Source: Magicicada septendecula (taxonomy: Eukaryota; Arthropoda; Insecta; Hemiptera; Cicadidae). Taken from it: DNA of 64,000 nt. Location of the stretch: contig JAWRYS010001454.1 in the NCBI GenBank assembly GCA_034769895.1, positions 371,630 to 435,629 of the forward strand, written 5' to 3'. This document shows, in pieces, positions 1 to 11,420 of this stretch. The translations under genes and the position numbers were made by a program. Numbering within the stretch: position 1 is the first letter of the stretch; each line of letters begins with the position of its first letter. Under the pieces are notes generated by a model, which had not been told where the DNA came from, searched no databases, and saw nothing but the letters and a program-made list of their open reading frames with translations.

Positions 1-3000
1 TAAATCAATTAAACATCTGTGCACTGTTGCTCACTGACTTAGTAAACTCAATGTTCCCACCTGTTTTAAAGACTGACTTGCCATCGAAAATACTCTGCTT
101 GAAATGTAGTGTTTGTCGGAAGTCTTGAAGTTTCATTGCTCTACAGGGTCGGCGATGCTTCGGGATCTTAAGATGTAAGCTGTTTCACCTTACGGCTTCG
201 GGGAGTGGCATTTTCCTTAGCTTGCTCTGCCCATGGTGACGGCTGGTCTTGTCACCATGATCGAAACTCCTCTCCCTTGTCTAAGGCGAGGACCCTCTAA
301 AAATATTGTTTGTAGTTGCCGTCGTGAATACAATTCAACTCTCACAATTTCTCGTCACCGAACACACTCCACACTCAATGTCATAAACTTGCCAACACCT
401 CAAGTGCACTTAGTTATAACGAACAGTCAATTAAATATTTGGCTATTCAACTAGCATTTTTAAATATCAATAGCTGCAAGTTTACATATAACCTTTCCAT
501 TACATATTGACACCCTAAAATTTCTTGAACAAATTACATTTTATCTCTTTTAATTATGAAACCCCTTTTAGTAGGTAATTAACCACGTGGGAGCAACATG
601 CAATTTTATGGACGGCAAAAGGCCTTAAAAAAATATTCTAAACTTTCGGATCACACACACGTACACACATATATAATAGAATACCCATAGTTAAAATAGT
701 GACGAAGAAATTATTACTAACCTGAAACTACTTTATCGGTTACTCCCACATAGTGGATAGGATGTTACATGAAACACAAAGCACCTCCCCTGGACCGTCA
801 GATGAATTCTCTTGGAGTGTCGTTAGCGAAATGAGAACGAGAATTCGTTTCTTTAACCGAAGTCGTTTTTCAGAAAAAACAAGTACAGAATTGGCAGTGG
901 AATGTTAATAATTTCATAATAATAATAATATAAAAAAAGAATGTTCACGGAAAATAAATTCTACATTTTTGTTTTTTCCATAGTATCAGCAAATTTAAAG
1001 TCTCCAAATTATTGACCAGAGGATGTTGCTGAGCGCAAAGAGAGTAATAAAAAAAGGTTTGTTAACTTGTTCAACCATTGCTCGGCACATACTTTTTCTT
1101 GTAGGCCTATTAGGTTTTTTGTTTCTAATGCTTTCCAAAAAGTCTGTTTTGTGCAATATTTTTTATCGCTCTGTATATAACAAGTGTTGTGGATTCTTCA
1201 ACAATTTGTCCTTTTAGCTAATAACGTTTAATAAACATCAATTTTATAACGACTTCTGTACCTCTTTTAAAAGCCCCAAGTTGTTGGCGTCAATTTATAA
1301 AGAAGCCGATAGCGTCCTTCTATATTTTGTTTGATCAGCAATTGATTATGTAACGTGACCCGCCTCGGCGTTGATCTTCAGTCTATCGCCAACGATGACG
1401 ATCGCGAACGCACTAATAACCAGTACCGAATGTGTATCGTTCTTCTCCTTACCTGTCCTTATATTAATGTAACTTATTTCCCGATAGGCGCCAAATTGTT
1501 TTACTAAAAACAAATAAAAGTTTCTTCCTGCGTCGTCTTCTTTCTTCGATAATAATTTAAACTTACCCAAACGGACTGGCGCGAATTCAAATCTCGAGTG
1601 GAGTCTGAAGTGTTGCCAACCTACCAACTAATTCTGGTAAAAAATTTTCTTCACTGCAAAAGTACACAATTATTAAGACATATATCAAATAAAACAAGGA
1701 ACGATTATTAGTGTTCAGTACTAATTTATTAGTGTCCAAATTCGCTGATTATTTATAAGTAAAGTACAAAATATTTGTTATTACAAAAAAGTCTGCTCCG
1801 GCTATTAAATTTTACTCGCTCTTCGGGTGCTCAGGCGTGTCTTCAAGCGTTCTGTTTAATGATACAATGTTTTGTTCAGAACGATGAATAAGTTCTTTGG
1901 ATTACAACAAAATAAAGCAAGATGTTTATGAAAGTACACAACCTTACATCAATGTTAATTAGATACTATACAGGTTTACTTTCAACTCGGTTCTTAGTGT
2001 CTAAAAAGTGTGTCGACTTATAGGCGTCGCATAGAGTTACAGTTTCAAATAGGCTGATGCAGTTTTAAATAATTTTTCAATAATAGTTTGTGAAGTTCTT
2101 CAGATTTTTGTTTTGTTTTTAAGATGTAGTTTCAACTAATCTTTGAAAGAATTTATTATACCAAGTTCAGAGTTAGAGTTATTGTGCTGTGGAAAAGTTA
2201 ATTAATTGTATTCGCAATTATATAGAATTCATTTATACTTAAAAAAATCTTGTTGTTTCTTCCGATTAGTCCCAGGTAATTCTTCAAAATATTGTTGATT
2301 ATAGTATTTAGTTCTTCATCATTCGGGTTTCCCTTTTTTTCTATTTTATTTAGTCAATGTTTTTTTAATTTCAATTATTGAATTTTGATTTATGGTTTCA
2401 TCATGTGTTCAATGGATCCAGATTCAATTTCTATTATTCATATTTGTTCATTTTGAGTACATTTCCCTCTTTATACTTTCTAATTAGAGCGGATTTAGTT
2501 TGGCATCTGCATACCTTGAGCGTTAATAATGGACTGTATAAAAATTCTAACGGTTTTCTTAATTCCAAGCATAATTCCCAGCTTCTGATTGGTTAAGAAT
2601 TTTGTTTACATTGTTATGAAAGCTTGCGTTGTTGGCCCCAAATTGACCTAATATTTTATAATTGCTATAATTCATTGCTGTTATTACCAATGTGTGAGAT
2701 ATTAACATCAATGTCTTTATTTTCCTTCAAAGATTAATTTGATATCCATAATGCTGGGCTTGGTCCTGTATCAACGTTTTGACCAATTTGCTATTGTTAT
2801 TTCATTACATATTTCACTTATTTTTTATGTTTACTCTATTTCTGACATACTCTTATGGTTAGGTAATTGAAATTAACAATCGCTTTGTCTTATTTCTTAA
2901 ATACAATGGTTAATTGCTTATAAATTGCTTTTTCTGAATTTTGACAGTTAGACATTTTATAGGCGTAAGCTATAAATGTCTGGAATTTCTTAATTTACAC

Positions 3001-4039
3001 AATTTAAACATTACCTATTACTTTCATAGATTCTGCTTGCCATTATTAGATAAAGTGTCTAGTTTTGAATGACCTTGGGCCATTTTACAATAAATAAAAG
3101 TTATTATAATTTTAAAAAATCATTCCTTGACCTTTGCTAGTTCATTTGTCTAACATCCTTCTTTCCTATCTCATTACAATTGTGATTATTAAACTTATAC
3201 AATTGCTTGTCTGTATTTTCTAATATTTCTTACACAAACGTTTTACCACTTAATCTTTCTATGGTAACGTATAACATTAAAATGGTTTATGGTCTTCTCA
3301 TGATCCAGCTTTCTTTCATGAAAAGATTCCTTCTTTTAAAATACAACTTTTTTAGATAAACTAACAACAACTTTGGTGCATGGTGTCTTGACACCATTTA
3401 TAATATTGTGATCACCATCGTTGTTACTATTTTGTAACATAGGATGTTTTACTATTATTTAAATCATAAGTAATTTGTTTCTTAGTTATTGACACAATAA
3501 AATTGGTTGACATAATAACTTTGTTGTCTACCATTTGTATAAACATTTAACATTATTTCTTAATTGAACAAAAGAATTCCTTTAATTAAATCTAACAATA
3601 TGGTTTTTAAATTGATCTTATTTTCTAATAAAACTTATCTTTTAATAATCGTCTAACATGTTTCTTATAACATAGGTTCTACACACTACTAATGTTTCTT
3701 ATTGTTTATTTATCAACATTTTAGTATTGTTTATTACCACTATTCTTTTCTTTTATTACTACTATTAATTGTTTATATTAACTTATCCCTACCCTATCTA
3801 TCACCTTCACTGATTACACTGGTTAAGTGTTTATTAAATTACAGTCACATTTGTAATATACTCTGTTTATCTTCAAATTTATTTTAAGTTTTACGATCAC
3901 TGTTGCTATCATATATTAGTTTAGTTCACTGGTTATCATTAACACTCACTACCTACCTTTCACTCTTGTTTTAAATTAGTTTTGACAAATCTAATTTTAA
4001 AGCCAGTTTTTAAAACCTCATGTGTTTGTTTTTATATTA
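1..4039. other. AT-rich non-coding DNA, no gene recognised
   Basis: No reading frame here resembles a protein I know. The longest frame is a 93-codon reverse frame at 1346-1627; it has no motif and no neighbour to support it. The stretch 2380-4000 is especially T-rich and low in complexity, and its frames (for example 3702-3887) are hydrophobic by composition only. A short alternating purine-pyrimidine tract lies near 650-680. I see no tRNA-like or splice-bounded structure. Confidence 0.6.
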
Positions 4040-4800
4040 ATAACTAGCAGAATACCCGTGCTTCGCTACGGAGTTTCACGGTGTACGTAATGAAAATGTT
4101 AGTTTAATTAATAAAGTTCAATTAAAGTAGGCTTCTTAAAAATAAATAGCTGTTGCCCACAACTTCGTTCGCGTGGTCTTCAATTTAATGCGATAATATA
4201 TTTAGAACAGAATCTATTCTATTGGGTTGCCATAGTAACCAGATCTAATAGTTATTTAAGACCGCAAAGGACCCCCCAGAAGATCGTATCGAAAAAAACA
4301 CCTGTCCTATGTTGGTTTTCCCGTTGCGTAAAATATTTGTGCCAAGTTTGGTTGAAATCGGTCTAGTGGTTTAGGTGGAGACGTGGAATACCCCAAAGGA
4401 CCCCATCGAAGAAAACACCTATCCTATGTTGGTTCTCCCTTTGCGTAAAATATTTGTGCCGAGTTTGGTTGAAATCGGTCCAGTGATTTAGGAGGCGATG
4501 TGGAAGACCCCAAAGAACCCCCAAAAGGACCCCATAGAAAAAATACCTATCCTATGTTGGTTCTCCCGTTGCGTAAAATATTTGTGCCACGTTTGGTTGA
4601 AATCGGTCCAGTGGTTTAGGAGGAGATGTGGAAGACCCCAAAGAACCCCCCAAAGGACCCCATCGAAAAAAATACAGAAACCTTTGCGGACGTGCGCACA
4701 ACAACTCACCGAAGTTTCATCGCAATCGGATGAATGGTATAGGAACGCATATGGAACAAACAAAGAAACATTCATTTTTATATATACGATGTAAACTATA
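4040..4800 (+). mobile_element. Interspersed repeat fragment, insect type, class uncertain
   Basis: It opens with the phrase ATACCCGTGCTTCGCTACGG (4052-4071), followed by a 'gttgcccacaacttcgttcg' phrase near 4151. The body carries repeated 'ttggttgaaatcggtc' phrases, and it ends with 'aacgcatatggaacaaacaa' and a TA-rich tail. From general familiarity these phrases recur at dispersed sites in insect genomes, at the 3' ends of interspersed repeats. I cannot assign the class (a LINE tail or a non-autonomous derivative) from this copy. No coding domain is present; long frames on both strands at 4488-4794 come from the internal tandem repeat. Confidence 0.5.
4265..4676 (+). repeat. Three-copy tandem repeat, period about 117-128 bp
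   Basis: Each copy starts with 'cctRtcctatgttggttyt' at 4301, 4418 and 4546. It then runs through 'gcgtaaaatatttgtgcc', 'ttggttgaaatcggtc' and a 'ggaccccatcgaaaaaa' end. A partial copy of that end precedes copy 1 at about 4265-4300. Copies 2 and 3 are closest to each other, sharing 'gaagaccccaaagaaccccc'. This is an internal expansion inside the surrounding interspersed repeat. Confidence 0.85.
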
Positions 4801-4849
4801 CCACTTACTTGACATAAACCGTGATAGCTAAGCTAATGTACAACATATA

Positions 4850-5000
4850 TGTATTAATTATACACATAAATGTTCCTCGATAGACACTCTATCTATTGGC
4901 GAAAACTTGAATAAAATCCGTTCAGTACTTCCTGAGATTAGCGATTTCAAACACAGAGAGAAAACGGACCGACTTTACTTTATACTATGTATAGATGTTA
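4850..5000 (+). mobile_element. Short second fragment of an interspersed-repeat tail
   Basis: The phrases 'attggcgaaaacttgaataa', 'atccgttcagtacttcctga' and 'gattagcgatttcaaac', then 'ggaccgactttactttatac', have the style of tails of insect interspersed repeats. It lies just downstream of the fragment ending near 4800 and may belong to the same insertion or be a nested one. It has no coding content. Confidence 0.35.
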
Positions 5001-5025
5001 TTTTGAAACACATAACATTCTAAAT

Positions 5026-5095
5026 CACAAAGTTGTATGACTAACTTTAGTCATATAACGTAAGTCATGACTAAAGTTAGTCATACAACTTTGTG
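5026..5095. repeat. Perfect 29-bp inverted repeat with 12-bp spacer
   Basis: The arm at 5026-5054 (starting CACAAAGTTGTATGACTAAC) is the exact reverse complement of 5067-5095; the spacer is 5055-5066. Each arm also contains an almost palindromic 'atgactaa-c-tttagtcat' core, so several foldings are possible. Arms this perfect in otherwise decayed DNA imply a recent origin or constraint. It could be a tiny hairpin element or a template-switch product. Confidence 0.9.
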
Positions 5096-7048
5096 TAAAG
5101 TTAGTTATTTGAGCTATTAACATTAGTCCCTATAATTCCTTCATCAAGTCTTTACAATTCGATTCTATTCTACACTTTCTTGGTAGTATTTTTATCATCA
5201 TAATATATTACAAATGGTTTTACATGTTTATTACTGGTGGTGTACTTTTTTTACATAACTTGGGTAATACATGCTACAAAATTAAATATTAGTTAGGTTT
5301 TTTATTCGTTTACTTTTTATTTGATAGCCTTTATCTGGCCAATCACTGGGGTTGGGTCACAGTCATTTTTCTGTCAGTCTAGTCTATTCACTCATTTATT
5401 ATCTTTGTCTACTATTTTTCTTTTTATTCTCTCATTACCTTTGTATAGTTATTGATCATTATGCTTCAAATTAGTTTACTTCTCTTACAGCTATATTATA
5501 TTTGTGGATCCCTTATAGGGTCTGAGTTCTGCAACGTTATAATATATCTAGATTCAATCTGTCTACAAAATTTACTATTGTCTTCCAATCTCAAAGGCGC
5601 TTATTTGCTATTCGTTTATTCTCCTGTTTAATTTTACAGCCTAAATTTGTACCCATAATGTGCAGAAAACGTTTTTTGCTTTAAAACATATTTCGAATCT
5701 TATCTCAATATTCTTTGATACATGGGATATGACTTTGTCTTTGTTCTTTGTTGCACGGTATGTCTTTATACTTTTGGTGCAAAAATTAATATCATTAATT
5801 AATATATTGCTTTCTTGACGTCTTAAAACACAGTTGACAATAAAATTATCAAGGTCATATTTATTAACGCAGGGCGGAATATAGTATAGGATCACAAGTA
5901 TATTGACAGAGAAATTTGAAACAATGTACGAATGTATATTAAAATAAGCATACACAAAAGACTATACTCAAAAACATTTAAAAATATAAGGCACTTCTAT
6001 CTCAAAATTTTATTATAAGACACCTTCTACGGCCTCTGCTGTACGTCCAGAAGGCTGAGAACGATTCTCGGAGGATACCCAATGAGGAAAGAAGAAGACA
6101 AAATTTAAGAAATTTGGATGGAATGCTATAAAAAGAGGAGTATTGACAAAGACACATGTTCCAGTAAAAACTTTTATTATGGCGTAAAATATTGAGACTT
6201 ATATTCTCAGTAAAATATAAAAACTGGAAAATCAATTAACATAATCTTTACCAAATAGCCTACTATCACTGGTACATTACATTTACTTACACAGGCCGCA
6301 TGTACAGTACGTGAGATATCTTGGTAACTGACACGTCACATGTTTGGATATTCAATTTAAGACAGTTTGATATGTTCTATGAAACGTACGTAAGGACCAT
6401 ATAATAATAAAATACCAACTTCCAGCCCAAATTTGATTATTCAGGTAATACAATATAGGCTTAATATTTAACTAGTACAATAAACTATAAAAATATCAAT
6501 AGTTATTATGAACAAAAATATTGATATCCACGTGTAAAGCTTCAAAAAAGGAATTTACTAATAAGTTAATAATTAGCGCAAAGTTGAGGAACACACACTC
6601 GATTTGCAATGAACAATTAGGAATTGACGACACCGCATGTCTAACAATGTAGCAGTACGTTCAAGTAGCATTAATGCTCCAGGTAAATGATTTATATTGG
6701 AATGCATTAATTCAAAGACTAAATAAAGTTTGTTAGTGTATGTAAGAGGACTTGAAGTTTGTAGTTCAACATAAAACTAAATAACAAACAGACGCATCAA
6801 TTGATAAGCACTCAATAAGATGGCTTCTATCTTAAACGACTATTTCTTAACCGACCATTCCATTTACCCACTGTTTCACTAGAGAGGGTGGAATAAATTA
6901 ACTATACATACGTACACAAATTATACGTTATTAATATTTTTTTAATAAAGATTATGTACAGCACGTATATTATATTCTATTAACCACGAAATACTCTACT
7001 ATCTTAATAATTACCACTGTTAATAATAATAAGCATTACGAAAGTTAG
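5096..7048. other. AT-rich non-coding DNA, no gene recognised
   Basis: The longest frame is a 104-codon reverse frame at 5641-5955. It is rich in Ile, Asn and Lys, as expected by chance in AT-rich DNA, and I see no conserved motif in it. A 77-codon reverse frame at 6002-6235 is equally featureless. Confidence 0.5.
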
Positions 7049-7249
7049 AATGAATCCGACGAGGATCAAAAAAGAAAACCTTTTCACGCGGCTGGAAAAG
7101 ACGCTGTAGAAATAGCCCTTCAATATGTTGAACAACAGCCTGCTTCAACGCCAGTCGATGTACTGAATCTGAAGAAGTGGAGAGATTATGCAGCTGACAG
7201 ACGTCAGAGTAACGTAAAACAAAAGAAAATGACTGACTTTTTCTCATAA
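7049..7249 (+). pseudogene. C-terminal remnant of a pogo/Tigger (Jerky-like) transposase
   Basis: An uninterrupted frame of 66 codons runs from just after a stop at 7046-7048 to the TAA at 7247-7249. The tail reads ...EIALQYVEQQP...TPVDVLNLKKWRDYAADRR...KQKKMTDFFS. This matches the C-terminal pattern of pogo-superfamily (Tigger/Jerky) transposases: an acidic 'YVEQQ' helix, a 'lrkWrd.Aa.kR' helix and a final 'KQ..itdFF'. The DDE catalytic core and the N-terminal CENP-B-like DNA-binding domain lie upstream in an intact element and are absent here. There is no usable start codon, so this is a remnant. A terminal-repeat-like sequence about 0.5 kb downstream supports the assignment. Domestication as a host gene is unlikely because nothing precedes the fragment. 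Confidence 0.62.
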
Positions 7250-7752
7250 ATTTGAGAGTTTAACTTTTTAAGTGTACAGTGTGCATTAAAGTGTTTGGTT
7301 TTACGTAGGTTAATTGTACAGTGAAATACACGTAACACGTTTTCGTGTCACAACTTTAATTTTCTGCCTACACAGTTTACTTAACACCCAAAATCGTCGT
7401 TTCTTTATACATTGGGACCGACATGAGGCAAACGAAAGCAGACCGTAATTTCTTCTTATTTTCATAAGTAAGGTTAGTCATTCAAGTACACTACTCTATA
7501 TACTTTATTTACTGTTCTAATTACTGTACTCACAGATAATTAAAGCAATTATAATTAAACTATATACAATTATAAGTAACAGTACAAAGTGGGTTGTACG
7601 GACACGTACTTCAAATATAGACGGTTGTTTGTTCTCGACGGTCATAAATGAGCTCCCGTGCGAGAACGTCCCATCCAAGCCGAATACCATCCAACCCGGT
7701 CCCCTCCAAGTTACCGTGGTCCCATTCAAGTCGCATAAGAGAGAGCCCACTG
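7049..7752 (+). mobile_element. 3' part of a pogo/Tigger-like DNA transposon
   Basis: It starts with the transposase C-terminal remnant and ends in ...aagtcgcataagagagagcc CACTG at 7752, followed by TA, the usual target-site dinucleotide of this superfamily. Read in reverse, the end begins CAGTGGGCTCTCTCTTATGC and continues with repeated 'gacttgaatgggaccacgg' and 'cttggaggggacc' phrases. This layout is typical of Tigger termini. No matching left terminus was found upstream, so the copy is 5'-truncated or its left end has decayed. Confidence 0.5.
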
Positions 7753-7908
7753 TAAATATAATGGCTTATTCAGAAACGAATGTAATGAGGTCAGTAATAT
7801 AAGTCATTGTTTCTATGATTTACAGTATAGAGCTTCGTGTTCAATGGTTCATACATACGTGACGTTGTTAGCGAATTCTCACTACAGTGGATTGGATTAA
7901 CATATATT

Positions 7909-7910
<2 letters not shown>

Positions 7911-7993
<83 letters not shown>
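7911..7993. repeat. (CA)n microsatellite, about 41 repeats
   Basis: Uninterrupted alternating AC from 7911 to 7993. Its length and purity suggest high length polymorphism. Confidence 0.97.
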
Positions 7994-7995
<2 letters not shown>

Positions 7996-9999
7996 TCCAA
8001 AAGTTGACATTTCATATCTATTAATATAATAAATTTATTCAGTAAAACAGACACAAGAGAGAAAGTATACATAATATCAAGACGACTTCAAAGAAACAAC
8101 AAACAACATTTTGTGTTATCAGTTTATCAAAACGAATTAAAAAATCTCTTTAATTGCCAAACGACAATAAAAGTGATTTCTATTTATATAAATTTTTAAA
8201 TCAAGTATAAATCAATTTTATAATAACAATAAAACCCATGTCAAACCATGTTGTAAGACGAAGTACGAAGATTCTCATGTCGATCCTAAATTAAAGACAA
8301 TTTAAAAACAGCATTTCATGTATTGCTTCGTACCAGGTAAGCCTTTACAACATAACATTAGCGGTTCATGTTACACTGAGTAATATCACACCTTATACGT
8401 TGCCCACGTTTGTGTGTTTGTTAAACATTCGGCTAACGAGGTTTGTGTGAATTCCGAAAAACACATAACAGCGTCACCTAAATCAGTTCACGTCACCAAG
8501 ACCAATCTTGCCACGGCCATATCGATAAATTGTACTGTGCGAACGTGACTGGTGTACGTGATCACAATAACAAATGTTACTGAAATCATTGTAACAGGTT
8601 AGCATTGGTGCTGAGCCCACGGCAGCAACGTTGTTTACATAGAAAACAATTCACAAATTTTGTCAATTAATAATGGGTTTTAAGAAATACAGTAAGTTGA
8701 ACATTTTAATTACAAGTTAGTATTGTTAATTTTGCTACAATTAAATGATAGGAACAAAATTCCTTTCAAGTATTTAATTCACAGTAAGAATGTATTCATA
8801 AAGACGTGGTAGGTGTATAATACAGAAATAGATTTGAATTCTTTCCCTTTAACATTATTTGGCATGCGGTGCCTATTATTAAATATAAAATTCTTTTTAA
8901 ATATCGAAATGGCTACGTCGTGCTCCTGTTTGTATAATAATTAGATCTATGGTATATGAAGGGCCAGCCCTTTGAAAATCCTTTCTCTCTAAAATATTGG
9001 AGTAAATAGTTTAATTTCCTTCAATGGACGCGTTTTTGAAGAATTGTGTATGCCATTCACAAATGATTTCACCTTTTTTCTTATGAAGACAGTTGCTATT
9101 ACATGTTAATAATGTTGAATGTCAATTTATTGAGTGATGAAACGCCGTATAATACTATCCCTGTTCTTTTCCGCTAATTTTATGTGGTTTTGAAATTAAC
9201 AGCTTGATTTGGTTGTTCACTTACTACTTAAAACCAATTGATATCTGTGATCATTATTGTTGGTAGTTCAAAATGTGAAAACATTTAATACTCTTTAAAA
9301 CGTAGTGAATATTCCCACCGTAACCGTTATCTTTTAACAAACAAACAAATTGTTTTACTATGAATGTTTGTTTCCTAAGTTTAGACTCCTGGAAATATTC
9401 AGTATATATTTTCTACTATTTTTACGTACCGTAAGCGATTTATTCGTTGTTTTTTTATACAGGGCACACTGAGTCCTTTTGCTGCTAAAATACGTTACAT
9501 TTTAATCGTGTGATTAATTGCGGCTATTAGAGCAGCAAGTGAGAGGCGGGTGACAAATGTTCCGTCTTAGCACGTTCTAGTATCTGCAGCTTCCCTATGG
9601 GCATTTATCACTTACAAATGCATCAGTTTGCAAGCAATATATTTACGAATGCTATTTTGCTTGAATTATTTAAAAACACGAAACCTTCTGCTATCAAATG
9701 TGATGTTATTATTATTTTCAAAATTTTATTACTCCAAGCTTTGTGAGTATAAAACATTTTTGAAACTATGTTTAATCTCTGCTACAAATACTTTGATTCT
9801 TAAAATTTTCTATCAGGTGTGCTAACCAAAGCAAATATAATTATAAATAATAATAATACATATGTCTCGCGCCACATGAAAACCTAGTAAAATTGTCGAG
9901 GTAACTTAACCTTCTACGGATTAATAAGTAATAATTATTTATGTGATAAAAAAAATATATTTGTTAAAAGTTCAGAATATTTTATTTTACTTTAACATA
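7994..9999. other. AT-rich non-coding DNA, no gene recognised
   Basis: No frame with a recognisable domain. The forward frame at 9628-9825 is Leu/Phe-rich by composition and has no supporting context. Confidence 0.5.
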
Positions 10000-10160
10000 A
10001 TCAAACAGGTTGTAATAACAAAAATTTTGTATTATATATTATAAACTTTCACTGTGAACACTTACTTTTTGGTTTTTGTTTCCCAAACGTTTCAATGTGG
10101 TGTTCGTCTTCCTCAGTGCGATTTCAAATGTTTATAATATATAATATTTATTAAAAAGTG
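10000..10160 (-). mobile_element. Possible reversed Penelope-like 3' tail flanked by a short inverted repeat
   Basis: Read on the reverse strand, the core is 'ctgaggaagacgaacaccac' then 'attgaaacgtttgggaaac'. This is the kind of phrase found in the 3' tails of Penelope-like elements, where 'gaagatg...accgaaacgttt' types recur. It is flanked by inverted copies of 'tattatatattataaac', near 10030-10046 and 10130-10147. No protein is encoded. The assignment rests on style rather than a domain. Confidence 0.3.
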
Positions 10161-10226
10161 AATGAAGAGGATGTACCAACAAGACAATTAAAAATTTTGT
10201 AAGTACGCATCAAAATTCCTTGTCAA

Positions 10227-10500
10227 TTAATCAGTTCTTTCTTGAAAATGTAATTGCCTTTGCAGTGCATAATAAACGCTATCTCTAAATTGTGCATTAC
10301 AAGTGTCTGCGATTATCGCGGAAGAAAGACCAATATTGAGAAAAGGACCGATTGTGCTGAACAGATCTTTCTAACTTTGTAATTTGCAATAGTTGATGTG
10401 CTTTTATGAATTTTCCACAAGACTGGCAATATAGTATTTCCATATGAACTGAATGCACTTTAAAATTGTTTAACATACTGCTGTAACCGGTCACTTTCAC
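10227..10500 (-). pseudogene. Decayed zinc-finger-like fragment, possibly of transposon origin
   Basis: On the reverse strand a frame from 10500 to 10297 contains ILYCQSCGKFIKAHQLLQ followed by a QHNRS segment. A C-X2-C pair followed by a basic helix and a late His resembles the finger (BED-like) near the N-terminus of hAT transposases and their derivatives; one expected His appears replaced. A neighbouring frame, reached by a frameshift near 10310, continues with CNAQFRDSVYYALQRQLHF to a stop at 10227-10229. There is no transposase core nearby. Chance resemblance is possible. Confidence 0.25.
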
Positions 10501-10641
10501 TACATTTTACCTTCGGCAGTCTGGCGAGCAGTACGTCAGTACGACAGTAGCCACGCGACAAAAACACTGTCATGTAAGACGATAACAGATGTAAAACGAC
10601 AACAAATTAGGTAATAAGCTGGTTTAGCACTTGCAAAATGA

Positions 10642-11007
10642 ACAATCTTTTCCTACTCTTCATTGTGTCTGCATGACTGTTTGGAAAAATTTCCAAAAGA
10701 CTGCAACAAAGTGTACCTAGGGGAGACAGGCCGAAAATTCGTATGCAGGTTGTCTGACCACAAACGTGGAGAAGGTAATAGAACAACCAATTCGTTATAT
10801 GCAAGACATTTCATAGAAGACAACCACAAGTTTGTTAATCCTTTGGAAGAATACGAAATTGTAAAAGTAGTAAATAACACAGTTGAAAGGAAGCTTAGAG
10901 AGGAGTTAGAAATATTGAAAGAAAGAGAAAAAGGGTTAGACAATTTAATTAATATTAAAATTAAATTTGATAATGAAGAAATATTTTATAACATGATTAA
11001 GAAGTAA
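10642..11007 (+). pseudogene. C-terminal (GIY-YIG-like) fragment of a Penelope-like retroelement ORF
   Basis: The frame is open from just after a stop at 10639-10641 to the TAA at 11005-11007, about 121 codons. It contains CNKVYLGETGRKFVCRLSDH near its start, then a stretch with NSLYARHFIEDNH, and a lysine/glutamate-rich C-terminal tail. This is the signature of the GIY-YIG endonuclease domain at the C-terminus of Penelope-like retroelements: 'vYiGeTgR.f..Rl.eH' then 'a.H....H'. In an intact element this domain nicks target DNA for reverse transcription. The reverse transcriptase that should precede it is missing, so this is a 5'-truncated copy with no proper start codon. A host GIY-YIG gene is less likely because of the truncation and the tail that follows. 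Confidence 0.7.
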
Positions 11008-11128
11008 ATGAGAGAGGGCAGATAGATAAGATTAAGAATAATATTTCATAGTACTAATTGGTTGTTTTAAAATAAGGGTGTGTGACTGACCCACGTGTGT
11101 GGAGAGGAAGAGGGTAGTTTAAAAGGAT

Positions 11129-11129
<1 letters not shown>

Positions 11130-11168
<39 letters not shown>
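11130..11168. repeat. (CA)n microsatellite, about 19 repeats
   Basis: Uninterrupted CA/AC alternation inside the 3' tail of the Penelope-like fragment. Confidence 0.95.
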
Positions 11169-11170
<2 letters not shown>

Positions 11171-11420
11171 AAACACGAGGAATTTACTAGAAAAATATGT
11201 AACTGTACAGATGGTGAGACAGAGTTTAGGGGGTGGGGAAGGGTCATTAATTTTTAGTTTGTTGTGGGTGAGCAGGGTGGGGAGAGGGGTGAAGGGTTGG
11301 GTTTCACATATATTCTGTCTATTCCCGATCTGACGATGAGCTGTGAAGCTTGAAAGCGCTAATCGGAATAATTTTTATATAGTGGTGTGCAACAGTGATC
11401 ATTCTGATTGTGATTTCAAC

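Larger units (their letters stand above)
10642..11420 (+). mobile_element. 5'-truncated Penelope-like element insertion
   Basis: It comprises the endonuclease-like frame and about 400 bp of 3' non-coding tail. Near 11,330-11,400 the tail carries 'gatctgacgatgagctgtga', 'agcttgaaagcgctaatcgg' and 'ttttatatagtggtgtgcaa', a phrase series I associate with 3' ends of Penelope-like elements. The right end is approximate. 5' truncation is common in this class. Confidence 0.5.

Noticed and set aside
1346..1627. 93-codon reverse frame
   Set aside because: No recognisable domain and no context; not enough to call a gene.
4488..4794. Overlapping long frames on both strands (95 and 98 codons)
   Set aside because: Both lie in the three-copy tandem repeat; repetition without stops explains the length, and the peptides repeat themselves.
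5641..5955. 104-codon reverse frame
   Set aside because: Composition typical of AT-rich chance frames, no motif, no supporting neighbour.
7517..7750. 77-codon reverse frame
   Set aside because: It overlaps the terminal repeat region of the pogo/Tigger fragment and has no independent motif.
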